Shown: piece after piece, positions 9,211 to 19,017 of the stretch | Layout of the letters: the number at the start of each line of letters is the position of its first letter | How positions within the stretch are numbered: the stretch's first letter is position 1 | Assembly (NCBI RefSeq): GCF_030411995.1 | Contig: NZ_JASNRC010000003.1 | Coordinates: forward strand, 372,001 to 436,000 | Length of the DNA stretch: 64,000 nt | Source of the DNA: Massilia sp. YIM B02769 | Lineage (GTDB): Bacteria > Pseudomonadota > Gammaproteobacteria > Burkholderiales > Burkholderiaceae_D | Direction of reading: 5' to 3' | The notes under the pieces: model-generated | Database searches by the model: none | The model's input: only the letters and a program-made list of their open reading frames with translations | Told to the model about the DNA's origin: nothing | Translations under genes and position numbers: made by a program

Positions 9211-10785
9211 CTATACGGGATTGGCCTTTTTCTGTCGGTAGCGGCGGCCGGCGAACCAGGCCCCAAGCAGGGCGAACGCGCCCAGCACCAGGAAGCCGAG
9301 GTTGCCGAAGCGGATGAACGGCGTCATGCCGGTCGTGCCCTGCACGGTGGCGGCCAGCGTGCCTTCGGTATAGAAGGGCAGCACATGGGTCACCCGGCCG
9401 CGGTGGTCGATGACGGCGGTGGCGCCGTCGTTGGTCGCGCGCAGCATCGGGCGGCCGGTCTCCAGCGTTCGCATGCGCGAGATCTGCAGGTGCTGGGGGA
9501 TGGCCGTCGACTGGCCGTACCAGGACAGGTTCGACATGTTCAGCAACATCGTGGCCGGACGCGGCGCCGCGCGCAGCTGATACGCGATTTCTTCGCCGAA
9601 CACGTCTTCATAACAAATGTTCGGCAGCACCAGCTGGTCCTTCACCGCGAACGGCGCCTGCAGCGCCTTGCCGCGGGTGGCGTCGTTCAGCGGCAAATTC
9701 AGCATGTCGGTGAACCAGCGGAAGCCCGGCGGAATGAATTCGCCGAAGGGTACGAGATGGGCCTTGTCGTAGCGATAGGCCTGGGGCTGGGGCGCGATGG
9801 TGACCACGCTGTTGGCGTACTGCTGCGGACCATCGAGCAGCGGCATGCCGACCGCCAGGGTGCTGCCGTTGGCGCTGGCAAAGCTTTGCAGGCTCGTCAG
9901 GTAGCTCGGATCGAGCTGGTGGCGGAACACGGGCACGGCGGTTTCCGGCGTAGCGATCAGGTCGGCCGGCGCGGCCGTGATCATGCCGTGGTAGCGCTGC
10001 AGGATGCTGGTGAGGAAGGCGTAGTCGAACTTCTGGTCTTGCGGGATATTCCCTTGCAACAGGCGCACCGTGATCGGCTTGCCCCTTGCCTCGGTCCACT
10101 CGACCGTGCGCAAACCGGCGCCGGCGCCCAGCAGCACGGCGAGCAGGGCAATCGCCGGCACGCGGGCGCGCTGGGTCAGCATCACCAGGCAGCCGGCACC
10201 CAGGGCCACCAGCACGCCGATGCCGTAGACGCCAATCAGCGGCGCGTAGCCTGCCAGCGGCGACGTATCGTGGGCATAGCCGGACACCGACCAGGGAAAG
10301 CCGGTGAATACCCAGCCGCGCATCCATTCCGACACGCCCCAGGCCACCGGCAGCACCAGCAGCACGAAGGCGGCGATCGGCAGCGACCAGCGCTGGCGCA
10401 GCCAGGCGGATACGCCCGTGGCAAACGCGCCGAACAGGCCCATGTAGAGGCCGAGCAGGACCACGCCGATCACGCCGAGGATGCCCGGCAAATGGGCAAA
10501 GCGCGTCATGAAGGTGTACAGCCAGAACATGGCGCCGACCGACCAGCCGAAGCCGAAGGCCCAGCCGAGCAGGGTGGCGCGCTTGACCGAGCTGCCCAGG
10601 CCGACCTGGTAGAACAGCCAGCCCAGCAGGACGAACTGGATCGGCCACCAGCCGAAGGGTTCGAAGGAAAGCAGGGAAGCGCCGCCGGCGAGGGCGGCAA
10701 TGACCAGCGAGACGGCGGATGGGCGCGACCCGCGTGCAGCGGAATCGGCCGGTGCGGCTGGTGTGGTACGGCGACGCAGCAGCAT
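9211..10785 (-). CDS. lnt: Apolipoprotein N-acyltransferase
   Basis: 524 residues. It N-acylates the N-terminal diacylglyceryl-cysteine of lipoproteins at the periplasmic face of the inner membrane. The N-terminal half carries several membrane segments. The C-terminal half is a nitrilase fold with the expected triad: Glu in ATPETAVP, Lys in YDKAHLVPFGEF and Cys in NICYEDVFGEE. The start overlaps the corC stop by one base (TGATG), so translation is coupled. Confidence 0.96.
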   Translation of the reverse strand: MLLRRRTTPAAPADSAARGSRPSAVSLVIAALAGGASLLSFEPFGWWPIQFVLLGWLFYQVGLGSSVKRATLLGWAFGFGWSVGAMFWLYTFMTRFAHLPGILGVIGVVLLGLYMGLFGAFATGVSAWLRQRWSLPIAAFVLLVLPVAWGVSEWMRGWVFTGFPWSVSGYAHDTSPLAGYAPLIGVYGIGVLVALGAGCLVMLTQRARVPAIALLAVLLGAGAGLRTVEWTEARGKPITVRLLQGNIPQDQKFDYAFLTSILQRYHGMITAAPADLIATPETAVPVFRHQLDPSYLTSLQSFASANGSTLAVGMPLLDGPQQYANSVVTIAPQPQAYRYDKAHLVPFGEFIPPGFRWFTDMLNLPLNDATRGKALQAPFAVKDQLVLPNICYEDVFGEEIAYQLRAAPRPATMLLNMSNLSWYGQSTAIPQHLQISRMRTLETGRPMLRATNDGATAVIDHRGRVTHVLPFYTEGTLAATVQGTTGMTPFIRFGNLGFLVLGAFALLGAWFAGRRYRQKKANPV

Positions 10786-11669
10786 CAGTCGTCGTCGCTG
10801 TTGTGCAGGGACGGCGGCAGTTTTTCGACCAGCAGCACGTGGATCTGGCGGGCGTCGGCGCGCAGCACTTCGAATTGCAGGTTGCCCAGGGTGAATTCCT
10901 CACCCTTGTGCGGCATGCGGCCGAGATGGCTGGCGACAAAACCGCCGATGGTGTCGGCTTCGTCTTCCGGCAAATCGGCGCCGATTTCTTCGTTGAACTG
11001 CGCGATCTCGGTCAGCGCCTTGACGCGCCAGCGCGGGCCTTGCTGGCCCTCCTTGATCGACAGGACATTGTCTTCTTCCTCGTCGAAGTCGTATTCGTCC
11101 TCGATGTCGCCGACGATCTGTTCCAGCACGTCCTCGATGGTGATCAGGCCGGCCACGCCGCTGTATTCGTCGACGACGATGGCCATGTGGTTGTGGTTCG
11201 CGCGGAAGTCGCGCAGCAGCACATTCAGGCGTTTCGATTCCGGGATGAAGATCGCCGGGCGCAGCATGGCGCGCACGTCGAAGGTCTTCTCGGTGTAGTA
11301 GCGCAGCAAATCCTTGGCCAGCAGGATGCCAACCACCTTGTCGCGCTCGCCTTCGATGGCGGGGAAGCGCGAGTGCTGGGTTTCCAGCACGATCGGCAGC
11401 CATTCCTCGATCGGGTCGGTGATGTCGATCACGTCCATTTGGGAACGCGGCACCATGATGTCGCGCGCCGACAGGTCCGAGACCTGGAACACGCCTTCGA
11501 TCATCGACAGGGCGTCGGCGTCGATCAGGTTGCGCTCGTGTGCTTCGTGCAGCACTTCGAGCAGCTCGGTGCGATTTTCTGGCTCAGGGGAGATGAGTGC
11601 GGTCAGTCGTTCGAAGAGCGACCGGTGGGGTTTGGCGTCCGATCGGACGTCACTGGGATACTCGGGCAT
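10785..11669 (-). CDS. corC: CorC/HlyC-family CBS-domain transporter-associated protein
   Basis: 294 residues. Two CBS domains (residues about 60-180, including ARDIMVPRSQMDVI and NHMAIVVDEYSGVAGLIT) are followed by a C-terminal CorC_HlyC domain with DTIGGFVASHLGRMP. In Gammaproteobacteria the homologue is linked to Mg/Co efflux; it has no membrane segments of its own here. A longer frame to 11783 exists, but MPEYPSDVRSDAK at 11669 fits the family start. In related genomes corC usually follows ybeY directly; here iorAB lies between. Confidence 0.92.
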   Translation of the reverse strand: MPEYPSDVRSDAKPHRSLFERLTALISPEPENRTELLEVLHEAHERNLIDADALSMIEGVFQVSDLSARDIMVPRSQMDVIDITDPIEEWLPIVLETQHSRFPAIEGERDKVVGILLAKDLLRYYTEKTFDVRAMLRPAIFIPESKRLNVLLRDFRANHNHMAIVVDEYSGVAGLITIEDVLEQIVGDIEDEYDFDEEEDNVLSIKEGQQGPRWRVKALTEIAQFNEEIGADLPEDEADTIGGFVASHLGRMPHKGEEFTLGNLQFEVLRADARQIHVLLVEKLPPSLHNSDDD

Positions 11670-11820
11670 AGTTGGCGTGAAGCCGTTGTTGCGATGGGCA
11701 TAAGCATACACCAAAAGCGGCCTTGCCTGATTTTTGCGCAGGCGTGCGCTTCCATGAGGATGTCCAGCAAGGTGGACGGACATGGAATATAGTTATTGCT
11801 CAAAATATATTGGAGCGCCC

Positions 11821-12273
11821 ATGCCCGCCCTCACCATCAACGGCAACACCACCACCCTCGACGTGCCCGACGACATGCCCCTGCTGTGGGCGCTGCGCGA
11901 CGTCGCCGGCCTGACCGGCACCAAGTTCGGCTGCGGCGTCGCCCTGTGCGGCGCCTGCACCGTCCACCTCGACGGCCAGGCGATCCGCTCCTGCATCACG
12001 CCCGTGTCCGCCGCGGCCGGCAAGCAGATCGTCACCATCGAGGCGGTCGGCAACGACCCGGTGGGCGCCAAGGTGCAGGACGCCTGGCGCCAGATCGACG
12101 TGGTGCAGTGCGGCTACTGTCAGTCGGGCCAGATCATGTCGGCTACCGCCTTGCTGAAAGCCACGCCGAAGCCGAGCGACAGCGACATCGACAATGCCAT
12201 GAGCGGGAATATCTGCCGCTGCGGCACCTATGGACGCATCCGCCACGCGATCAAGATCGCGGCCGCCAAATAA
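11821..12273 (+). CDS. iorA: Isoquinoline 1-oxidoreductase-like alpha subunit, (2Fe-2S) protein
   Basis: 150 residues. The small electron-transfer subunit of a molybdenum hydroxylase. N-terminal plant-type ferredoxin motif [15 protein letters not shown] plus a later Cys, then the C-terminal 2Fe-2S helical domain with CGYCQSGQI and [11 protein letters not shown]. Start at 11821 (MPALTING) behind GGAGCGCCC; an upstream in-frame ATG at 11782 would add residues not typical of the family. Nine nt before the large subunit gene. The actual substrate is unknown; homologues act on N-heterocycles or aldehydes. Confidence 0.88.
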   Translation: MPALTINGNTTTLDVPDDMPLLWALRDVAGLTGTKFGCGVALCGACTVHLDGQAIRSCITPVSAAAGKQIVTIEAVGNDPVGAKVQDAWRQIDVVQCGYCQSGQIMSATALLKATPKPSDSDIDNAMSGNICRCGTYGRIRHAIKIAAAK

Positions 12274-12282
12274 GGAGCGCAC

Positions 12283-14526
12283 ATGAGCCAAGTCAAAAAA
12301 GAACAACGCGCGGTTGCTATTCCCAGCTCGCGCCGCCGTTTCATGCAGCTCGGCGCCACCGCCGGCGGCGGCCTGCTGTTCGGCTTCTCGCTGTTCGGCT
12401 GCAGCAAGGACGACAACCGCAAGGAAGCGCCACCGGAAAAGGCCGTCGGCCAAGCGTCCACGGAGCACTCCGACACCCCGGCCGGACTGGCGCGCGACGC
12501 CTTTATCCGCATCGACCGCGACGGCATCGTGACCCTCGTCATCCACAAGGTGGAAATGGGGCAGGGCACCTTTACTTCGATGCCGATGCTGCTGGCCGAG
12601 GAACTCGGCGCCGACCTCTCGAAAGTGAAGCTCGAGCAGGCGCCGGCCAACAACGAACTGTATGCCGATCCGCTGCTCGGTGGCCAGGTGACCGGCGGCT
12701 CGACCTCGGTGCGCGGCGCCTGGCGGCCGCTGCGCGAAGCCGGCGCCATGGTGCGCGGCGTGCTGGTGCAGGCGGCGGCCAAGCAATGGGATGTCGACAC
12801 GGCCGACTTGCAGGTAGTGGCCGGCACGGTGCGCCACCAGGCCTCGGGCCGCTCGGCCCACTTCGGCGAACTGGTTGATGCGGCCTCGACGATGGAGCTG
12901 CCGAAGAACGTCAAGCTGAAGGACCCCGAGCAATTCGTCCTGATCGGCAAGGCGATGCGGCGCCTGGATTCGCCGGCCAAGGTGAATGGCACGGCCCAGT
13001 TCGGCATCGATGCGCGCCTGCCGAACATGGGCATTGCCGCCGTCGCCGCCTCGCCGGTCACCGGCGGCAAGCTGGTGGCGGTGGACGAGCAAAAGGCGCT
13101 GGCCGTGAAGGGCGTGCGCCAGGTATTGCGCCTGGAAGGGGCGGTGGCCGTGGTGGCGGACCACTTCTGGGCTGCGAAACAGGGCCTGGCGGCTGCCGCG
13201 CCGCGCTTCGAGGATGGCGCCAACGCCGGCGTGGCCTCGCGCGGCATCGTCGCCGACATGCTGAAGGTGTCGCAGGGCGAAGGCGCGGTGGCGCGCGACG
13301 AAGGCAATGCGCTGAAGGTGCTGAACGACGAAGGCGGCGGACGCAAGATCGAAGCGGTGTATGAGCTGCCTTTCCTGGCGCACGCGACCATGGAGCCAAT
13401 CAATTGCACGGTCGACTTGCGCGCCGACGGCTGCGACCTCTGGGTCGGTACCCAGGTGCCAGCCCTGGCCCAAGGCGCGGCGGCCAAGGTGTCCGGGCTG
13501 CCGGTCGAGAAGGTGAAGGTGCATAACTACTATATTGGCGGCGGCTTCGGGCGCCGGCTGGAAGTCGATTACGTGATCCAGGCGGTGTCGTTCGCCAAGC
13601 TGGCCAAGGGGCCGGTGAAGTTCATCTGGACCCGCGAGGAGGATATCCAGCACGACATGTACCGTCCGTATTACGTGGACCGCCTGGCGGCGCGCCTGGA
13701 CAACAAGGGCCGGCCGGCGGCCTGGTTCCACCGTGTGACCGGTTCCTCGATCATGGCGCGCTTCGCCCCGCTGGCGGTGAAGAACGGCGTCGACCCGGAT
13801 GCGGTCGAGGGCGCGGCCGATTTGCAGTATGCGATTCCGGCGATGCGTGTGGAATATGTGCGGCATGAACCGCCGGGCGTGCCGACGGCCTTCTGGCGCG
13901 GCGTGGGACCGACGCACAATGTGTTCGTGGTCGAGAGTTTCATCGATGAATTGGCGCAGGCGGCGAAGCAGGATCCGGTGGCCTTCCGCCGCGCCTTGCT
14001 GGAAAAATCGCCGCGTACGCTGGGTGTGCTGAACCTGGCGGCCGAGAAGGCGGGCTGGGGCAAGCCCTTGAAGCCGATTGCCGGGCGCAAGGTGGGGCGC
14101 GGTGTATCGACCCAGTTTGCCTTCGGCAGCTACATGGCGCAGGTGGCGGAAGTGTCGGTCGGGCCGGACGGCGACGTGCGCGTGCACCGGGTCGTGTGCG
14201 CGGTCGATTGCGGGCAGGCGATCAATCCGGACGGGATCATTGCGCAGATGGAGGGCGGGATCGTGTTCGGGGCCTCGGCGGCGCTGTGGAACGAGATCAC
14301 GCTGGACAAAGGGCGGGTGCAGCAGACCAATTTTGGCGATTACCGCATGATGCGCATCCATGAGGCGCCGACCGTCGAGGTGCACATCGTGAATAGCCGG
14401 GATGAGCCGGGCGGGATCGGCGAGCCGGGGACGGCGGGGATTGCGCCGGCGTTGACGAATGCGGTGTTTGCGGCGACCGGGAAGCGGATTCGGAAGTTGC
14501 CGGTGGGGGAGCAGTTAAAGGCGTAA
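12283..14526 (+). CDS. iorB: Isoquinoline 1-oxidoreductase-like beta subunit, molybdopterin-binding
   Basis: 747 residues. The large catalytic subunit of a two-subunit molybdenum hydroxylase. The N-terminus has a twin-arginine signal (SSRRRFMQLGATAGG) followed by a hydrophobic stretch ending in LFGC, which could be a lipobox, so the complex is expected in the periplasm or on the membrane. Cofactor-binding GGGFGRRLEVDYV and the family's active-site Glu in GGIGEPGTAG are present. No XdhC-like maturation factor or cytochrome subunit is adjacent; those would have to be encoded elsewhere. Confidence 0.9.
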   Translation: MSQVKKEQRAVAIPSSRRRFMQLGATAGGGLLFGFSLFGCSKDDNRKEAPPEKAVGQASTEHSDTPAGLARDAFIRIDRDGIVTLVIHKVEMGQGTFTSMPMLLAEELGADLSKVKLEQAPANNELYADPLLGGQVTGGSTSVRGAWRPLREAGAMVRGVLVQAAAKQWDVDTADLQVVAGTVRHQASGRSAHFGELVDAASTMELPKNVKLKDPEQFVLIGKAMRRLDSPAKVNGTAQFGIDARLPNMGIAAVAASPVTGGKLVAVDEQKALAVKGVRQVLRLEGAVAVVADHFWAAKQGLAAAAPRFEDGANAGVASRGIVADMLKVSQGEGAVARDEGNALKVLNDEGGGRKIEAVYELPFLAHATMEPINCTVDLRADGCDLWVGTQVPALAQGAAAKVSGLPVEKVKVHNYYIGGGFGRRLEVDYVIQAVSFAKLAKGPVKFIWTREEDIQHDMYRPYYVDRLAARLDNKGRPAAWFHRVTGSSIMARFAPLAVKNGVDPDAVEGAADLQYAIPAMRVEYVRHEPPGVPTAFWRGVGPTHNVFVVESFIDELAQAAKQDPVAFRRALLEKSPRTLGVLNLAAEKAGWGKPLKPIAGRKVGRGVSTQFAFGSYMAQVAEVSVGPDGDVRVHRVVCAVDCGQAINPDGIIAQMEGGIVFGASAALWNEITLDKGRVQQTNFGDYRMMRIHEAPTVEVHIVNSRDEPGGIGEPGTAGIAPALTNAVFAATGKRIRKLPVGEQLKA

Positions 14527-14565
14527 TGTGGGAACGGCGGTGCATGCATGTCGTGCACTGCCGTT

Positions 14566-14592
14566 GTAGGGTGGACACCTGTGTCCACGCGG
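14566..14592. repeat. Intergenic hairpin repeat, GTGGACAC variant
   Basis: GTAGGGTGGACACCTGTGTC followed by CACGCGG: stem GTGGACAC/GTGTCCAC, orientation GTAGGG-to-ACGCGG. Confidence 0.8.
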
Positions 14593-14646
14593 TCTCATCG
14601 CTTGCCTTGTGATGGACATCACGATGGATCGCGACTGATGAATCTC

Positions 14647-14672
14647 GGTGGGTTCGGGAACCCACCCTACGA
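14647..14672. repeat. Intergenic hairpin repeat, GGTGGGTTC variant
   Basis: GGTGGGTTC-GG-GAACCCACC followed by CTACG: both arms changed together relative to the common form. Confidence 0.75.
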
Positions 14673-14732
14673 ATCGCGAAGCGCAACACTTGTGGCGCTT
14701 CCGCGCTTGCATTTCGACAGGCGGCTGGGGTA

Positions 14733-14760
14733 CCGCGTGGACACGGGTGTCCACCCTACG
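14733..14760. repeat. Intergenic hairpin repeat, GTGGACAC variant, inverted
   Basis: CCGCGTGGACACGGGTGTCC followed by ACCCTACG; the inverse orientation of the copy at 14566, so the two form an inverted pair. Confidence 0.8.
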
Positions 14761-14781
14761 AACCAACGCCGATTTTGGCGC

Positions 14782-15252
14782 TTATTTCTCTGCGTACGGA
14801 TCCGGATAACCCAGCGCTTCCATCACATCGCGCTCGAACTGTTCCATCTCTTCCGCTTCTTCGTCATGCTCATGGTCGTAGCCCTGGGCATGCAGCACGC
14901 CGTGCACCACCAGGTGCGCCGCGTGCTCTTCCAGCGTTTTCTTCTGCTCGTCCGATTCGCGCTGCAGCACGTCGGTGCACAGCACGATGTCGGCCTGCAC
15001 CGGATCGTCCTCGGCCAGTTCCTCGCCTTCGTTGTAGGCAAAGGTCAGCACGTTGGTGGCGTAGTCCTTGCCGCGGTAGTCGCGGTTCAGGGTTTGTCCT
15101 TCGGCGGCGTCGACGAAGCGGATCGCCAGTTCGGCCGGCCCGAGCAGGGCGGCGCGCACCCAGCGTTCCACCATCTCCGGGGTGATCGTGGTTTCCAGGC
15201 GTGCGTCCGGGTACTGGACGTCGAGTTCGAGATTATGGTTTTTTTCTTGCAT
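14782..15252 (-). CDS. ybeY: Endoribonuclease YbeY (16S rRNA maturation)
   Basis: 156 residues. A single-strand-specific metal-dependent RNase acting in 16S rRNA 3' processing and ribosome quality control. The zinc motif HGVLHAQGYDHEHD (HGxLHLxGYDH type) is near residue 115-130. Start at 15252 ([12 protein letters not shown]); the frame reaches 15318, but that part overlaps phoH. The overlap with the phoH end (20 nt) indicates one operon with phoH and miaB. Confidence 0.95.
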   Translation of the reverse strand: MQEKNHNLELDVQYPDARLETTITPEMVERWVRAALLGPAELAIRFVDAAEGQTLNRDYRGKDYATNVLTFAYNEGEELAEDDPVQADIVLCTDVLQRESDEQKKTLEEHAAHLVVHGVLHAQGYDHEHDEEAEEMEQFERDVMEALGYPDPYAEK

Positions 15253-16306
15253 TGCGGGCAGTCGTGGTCTTTGGAAGCGCGCCCAGTTCCTGGACTTCGC
15301 TGGCTTTGTCGTAAGCATCGACGATGCGGCCCACCAGCGGGTGGCGCACCACGTCGGCGCTGGAGAATTGGGAGAAGGCGATGCCGCGCACGTCGCGCAG
15401 CACGTGCATGGCGTCGACCAGGCCCGAGCGCTGGGTCTTGTGCAGGTCGACCTGGGTCACGTCGCCGGTCACCACGGCCTTGCTGCCGAAGCCGATACGC
15501 GTGAGGAACATCTTCATCTGCTCCACCGTCGTGTTCTGGGCTTCGTCCAGGATCACGAAGGCGTGGTTCAGGGTGCGGCCGCGCATGTAGGCCAGCGGCG
15601 CGATCTCGATCACCTGCTTTTCGAACAGCTTCTGCGTGCGGTCGAAGCCGAGCAGGTCATACAAGGCGTCGTACAGCGGGCGCAGGTAAGGATCGACCTT
15701 CTGGCTCATGTCGCCCGGCAAAAAGCCGAGGCGTTCGCCGGCTTCGACGGCCGGACGCGTCAGGATGATGCGTTTCACCGCATCGCGTTCCAGCGCATCG
15801 ACCGCGCAGGCGACGGCAAGATAAGTCTTGCCGGTGCCGGCCGGGCCGATGCCGAAGCTGATGTCGTGCTCGAGCACGGCGCGCAGGTACTGGATCTGGT
15901 GCGGCGTGCGGCCGCGCAAATCGCTGCGGCGCGTCTTCAGGGTCGGGCTGACCAGTTCTGCATTTTCTTCATCCGGCGCGGCTTCGGCTGCGGCAGGGGC
16001 CTCGGCGGGCTTGGCGCCCTCGATCGTCGGACGCAGGCCGGCGCGCTGTTCCACCAGAGCCAGCTGCACTTCCTCGATCGGCACGACCTTGTTGGCCACC
16101 GCATAGAAGCGTTCGAGGAGTTCGACCGCGCGCTCGGCATTCGCGCCGGTGACGATGAATTTCTCGCCGCGGCGGAAGATGGTCACGTCGAGCGCCGCGC
16201 CGATCTGGCGCAGGTTTTCGTCGAGCGGACCGCACAGGTGGGCAAGCCGCGTGTTATCGAGCGGCTCGGGAATGAAGTACGAAGGCTGGGTAGGAGTGGT
16301 TTTCAA
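15233..16306 (-). CDS. ybeZ: PhoH-like ATPase (YbeZ)
   Basis: 357 residues from a TTG start. Cytoplasmic P-loop NTPase of the PhoH family, thought to act with YbeY in RNA metabolism. Walker [11 protein letters not shown] and Walker [12 protein letters not shown] are visible, with [18 protein letters not shown] typical of PhoH. No ATG is available; the TTG at 16306 forms a TTGA overlap with the miaB stop, which favours translational coupling. An N-terminal KH-like region precedes an Ala/Pro/Glu linker (about residues 110-130). Confidence 0.92.
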   Translation of the reverse strand: MKTTPTQPSYFIPEPLDNTRLAHLCGPLDENLRQIGAALDVTIFRRGEKFIVTGANAERAVELLERFYAVANKVVPIEEVQLALVEQRAGLRPTIEGAKPAEAPAAAEAAPDEENAELVSPTLKTRRSDLRGRTPHQIQYLRAVLEHDISFGIGPAGTGKTYLAVACAVDALERDAVKRIILTRPAVEAGERLGFLPGDMSQKVDPYLRPLYDALYDLLGFDRTQKLFEKQVIEIAPLAYMRGRTLNHAFVILDEAQNTTVEQMKMFLTRIGFGSKAVVTGDVTQVDLHKTQRSGLVDAMHVLRDVRGIAFSQFSSADVVRHPLVGRIVDAYDKASEVQELGALPKTTTARNARKKP

Positions 16307-17664
16307 CTGGCTTTGGCAATCGTATCGAGATTGGCGACGAGTTCGCCGCGCAGGGAATAATCCAGGGTCTCGGTGACGCGGACGTCGACCAGTTGGCCGA
16401 TCAGGGCGTCGCCCGATGCACCCGGGGCGAAATAAATGACGCGGTTGTTTTCGGCGCGGCCTTGCAGTTCGCTCGGGTCGCGCTTCGATGGCCCTTCGAC
16501 CAGGATGCGCTGGACGCTGCCGACCATGGCCGCGCTGAGCTTGCGGGTATTCGCGTCGATCTGGGCTTGCAGGCGCTGCAGGCGCGCCAGCTTGACCTCG
16601 TGCGGGGTATCGTCTTCCAGGTTGGCGGCCGGGGTGCCGGGACGTTTGCTGAAGATGAAGCTGAAGCTGTTGTCGAAGCCGACGTCCTGCACCAGCTTCA
16701 TCATGGCCTCGAAATCGGCATCGGTTTCGCCGGGGAAGCCGACGATGAAGTCGGATGAGATCGTGATGTCCGGACGCACCGCGCGGATGCGGCGGATGAT
16801 CGATTTGTATTCCAGGCCGGTATAGCCGCGCTTCATGGCTTGCAGGATGCGGTCGGAACCGTGCTGCACCGGCAGATACAAATGGTTCACCAGCTGCGGG
16901 ATCTTGGCAAAAGCGTCGATCAGGCGCTGGGTGAATTCCTTCGGATGGCTGGTGACGAAGCGCAGGCGCTCGATGCCGGGAATGTCGGCAATGTATTCGA
17001 GCAGCAGGGCAAAGTCTGCGGTGTCGCCACCCTCCATGGCGCCGCGGTAGGCATTCACGTTCTGGCCGAGCAGCATGATTTCTTTCACGCCCTGGGCCGC
17101 CAGGCCGGCCACTTCGGTCAGCACGTCCTCGAAGCGGCGCGAGACTTCTTCGCCGCGCGTGTAAGGTACGACGCAATAGCTGCAATATTTGCTGCAGCCT
17201 TCCATGATCGACACATAGGCGACCGGGCCTTCGACCTTGGCCGGGGGCAGGTGGTCGAACTTTTCGATTTCCGGGAAGCTGATGTCGACCTGGGCCGTGC
17301 CCGTGCTGCGGCGCTCGCGGATCATCTGCGGCAGGCGGTGCAGGGTTTGCGGGCCGAACACCATGTCGACATGGGGCGCGCGCTTGACGATGGCTTGCCC
17401 TTCCTGGGAAGCCACGCAACCGCCGACACCGATGATCAGGTCGGGGCGCTGGCGCTTCAGTTCGCGCAGGCGGCCCAGGTCGGAGAATACTTTTTCCTGC
17501 GCTTTTTCGCGCACCGAGCAGGTATTGAACAGGATGACGTCGGCGTCGTCCGGTTTGTCGGTGCGCACCAGACCATCGGACGCGCCGAGCACGTCGGCCA
17601 TTTTGTCCGAGTCGTACTCGTTCATCTGGCAACCGAAGGTCTTGATAAATACTTTTTTCTGCAT
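16303..17664 (-). CDS. miaB: tRNA-2-methylthio-N6-dimethylallyladenosine synthase
   Basis: 453 residues. Radical-SAM methylthiotransferase that converts i6A37 to ms2i6A37. The N-terminal UPF0004 domain starts [20 protein letters not shown]; the radical-SAM motif is [15 protein letters not shown] (CxxxCxxC); a C-terminal TRAM domain closes the protein. The upstream enzyme of this pathway, MiaA, is also in this window at 37-38 kb. First gene of miaB-phoH-ybeY. Confidence 0.97.
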   Translation of the reverse strand: MQKKVFIKTFGCQMNEYDSDKMADVLGASDGLVRTDKPDDADVILFNTCSVREKAQEKVFSDLGRLRELKRQRPDLIIGVGGCVASQEGQAIVKRAPHVDMVFGPQTLHRLPQMIRERRSTGTAQVDISFPEIEKFDHLPPAKVEGPVAYVSIMEGCSKYCSYCVVPYTRGEEVSRRFEDVLTEVAGLAAQGVKEIMLLGQNVNAYRGAMEGGDTADFALLLEYIADIPGIERLRFVTSHPKEFTQRLIDAFAKIPQLVNHLYLPVQHGSDRILQAMKRGYTGLEYKSIIRRIRAVRPDITISSDFIVGFPGETDADFEAMMKLVQDVGFDNSFSFIFSKRPGTPAANLEDDTPHEVKLARLQRLQAQIDANTRKLSAAMVGSVQRILVEGPSKRDPSELQGRAENNRVIYFAPGASGDALIGQLVDVRVTETLDYSLRGELVANLDTIAKAS

Positions 17665-18290
17665 GGAATGCTTCGTTAAAAGAAATGCTCGCGCTTTGAC
17701 AAAGCGTCAAGCGAGTTTACCGTAAATCCCTGTTTAGAGCCGAAAGCCGGCGTGTGGGAGGATAGAGTTAATGCCACCAAGAATTACTTATTGCTTTGCT
17801 CAGCCGCATTGCCAATCTATTCAGATTGTTAAATTGCGCTAAGGAATCAAAAGGCGGCGTGCAAGGCAGAGTCAGGCTTTGCTCAAGATATTTCCTGTTG
17901 TAAATCAATACGTTCGGCTTAAATTCTTTCACACAAATTAACGGAAGAAATCTCTTGCGTGCGCCACAAATTATCCCCATGTGTTGAAATGCCTATGTGA
18001 CAAGCTTTCCACACGATAGCTTGATTTCCAACAATGACTCATGTGCTCAGGACGGATGTTCAAATACTGTGCGAGTCTGATAATTTGTTTGAAAGACAAG
18101 TGCGTAAGGGGGAGTGTTAAGCAGAGCGCATGCGCAAGGGCATGTTTCTTAAGCGAAGCTTCAGACTTGTTCTTCAGACTTGTTTTGAATGTTGGCGCAA
18201 GAGCGTGTTTGGGAACTTATGTTGATAGCAGCACAGTCTTAACAAAGTTCGTAAAGAACTATTTTAAACCACACTCACGAGGTAAAAATC
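17665..18290. other. AT-rich intergenic region, probable long 5' leader
   Basis: 626 nt between the divergent miaB and the HTH protein. From about 17,760 to 18,290 it is visibly richer in A and T than any coding part of the window. It contains a 13-nt direct repeat CTTCAGACTTGTT at 18159-18171 and 18172-18184. A 70-residue frame on the minus strand (17768-17980) has no protein-like features. Both promoters must lie here, but I found no convincing -35/-10 pair. Confidence 0.5.
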
Positions 18291-18686
18291 ATGGCACATC
18301 ATGCTTTGTCTTCACAGGAAAGCTACAACCCCAACCATCTGCTCGATATCCTGCTGGGCAAGATGCAACTGAAAAACGACGCTGCGCTGTCGCGCATGCT
18401 GGAAGTGGCCCCGCCGGTCATCAGCAAGATCCGCCACCACCGTCTGCCGGTCGGCGCCTCGCTGCTGATCCGCATGCACGAAGTCACCGGCATGAGCATC
18501 CGCGACCTGCGCGACCTGATGGGCGACCGCCGCACCAAATACCGCCTGTCGGACGCACAAGGCCGCCCGAAACCAGAAGAGAAGGCAGCACAGGCCGCCG
18601 CGGCAGCCCAGCAGCAACAGCAGCAACAGCAGCAGCAATCGCAAGGCAACGAAACTTCGTCGTCGACCGGTAATTATGCGCACTAA
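18291..18686 (+). CDS. Small HTH (XRE-like) protein with poly-glutamine tail
   Basis: 131 residues. The segment LKNDAALSRMLEVAPPVISK with the following RHHRLPVG resembles a Cro/CI-type helix-turn-helix, suggesting a DNA-binding regulator; similar small proteins occur widely in Burkholderiales. The C-terminal 40 residues are low-complexity: Ala-rich, then ten consecutive Gln codons (CAG/CAA), then Ser/Thr. Good ribosome-binding site (ACGAGGTAAAAATC before ATG). It stands alone behind a long AT-rich leader, which suggests its own regulation. No target is known. Confidence 0.75.
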   Translation: MAHHALSSQESYNPNHLLDILLGKMQLKNDAALSRMLEVAPPVISKIRHHRLPVGASLLIRMHEVTGMSIRDLRDLMGDRRTKYRLSDAQGRPKPEEKAAQAAAAAQQQQQQQQQQSQGNETSSSTGNYAH

Positions 18687-19017
18687 TACCGGCGGCATGG
18701 CAGATTTATTTGCCGTGCCATCGGTGATGCGCGGCAGCTGCCCGGCGCGCTAAGGCGCCGCGCACGCTGCCGGCTTTCTCCCACGTCCTGTCCGGGACGC
18801 GTGTTTCTTCCCATCGTTTCCTGATTTCTTTTCCGGCGCCCACCAGGGCAGGCCGGTGTTTTTTTGCGCGTCCGCCGCACCTGCCCAGCGGATTGAGCGG
18901 CCCCAAGCAGGCCGGTGCCGATTGCGGTATTCTCGCGCTGCCCTGGCACGGTGTGTGCCGTTTGCCATGGCTGCCGGCCGACCCGCCGTGCTCGACCACC
19001 CAGACAAAGGACCATTC
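18687..19017. other. Intergenic region with hairpins
   Basis: 331 nt without a supported gene. Two structures may end the upstream transcript: GGCATGGCA/TGCCGTGCC at about 18693-18718, and a longer imperfect stem with GGCAGC (18733-18738) and GCTGCC (18766-18771). A run of seven T follows CACC...GGTG near 18845-18865. The promoter of the downstream GST gene should lie in the last 100 nt. Confidence 0.45.

Larger units (their letters stand above)
14527..14781. other. Intergenic region with three hairpin repeats
   Basis: 255 nt between the convergent iorB and ybeY genes. It holds three copies of the hairpin family (listed separately) in alternating orientation and no gene that I can support. 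No clear T-tract terminator was seen, so the repeats may serve as transcription ends from both sides. Confidence 0.7.

Noticed and set aside
11800..14385. 861-residue open frame antisense to iorAB
   Set aside because: Residue composition (Arg/His/Ala-rich, repetitive) is that of a high-GC shadow frame; the plus-strand frames encode clear iorA and iorB motifs.
17768..17980. 70-residue gene in the AT-rich region
   Set aside because: No ribosome-binding site, no recognisable features and unusual composition.
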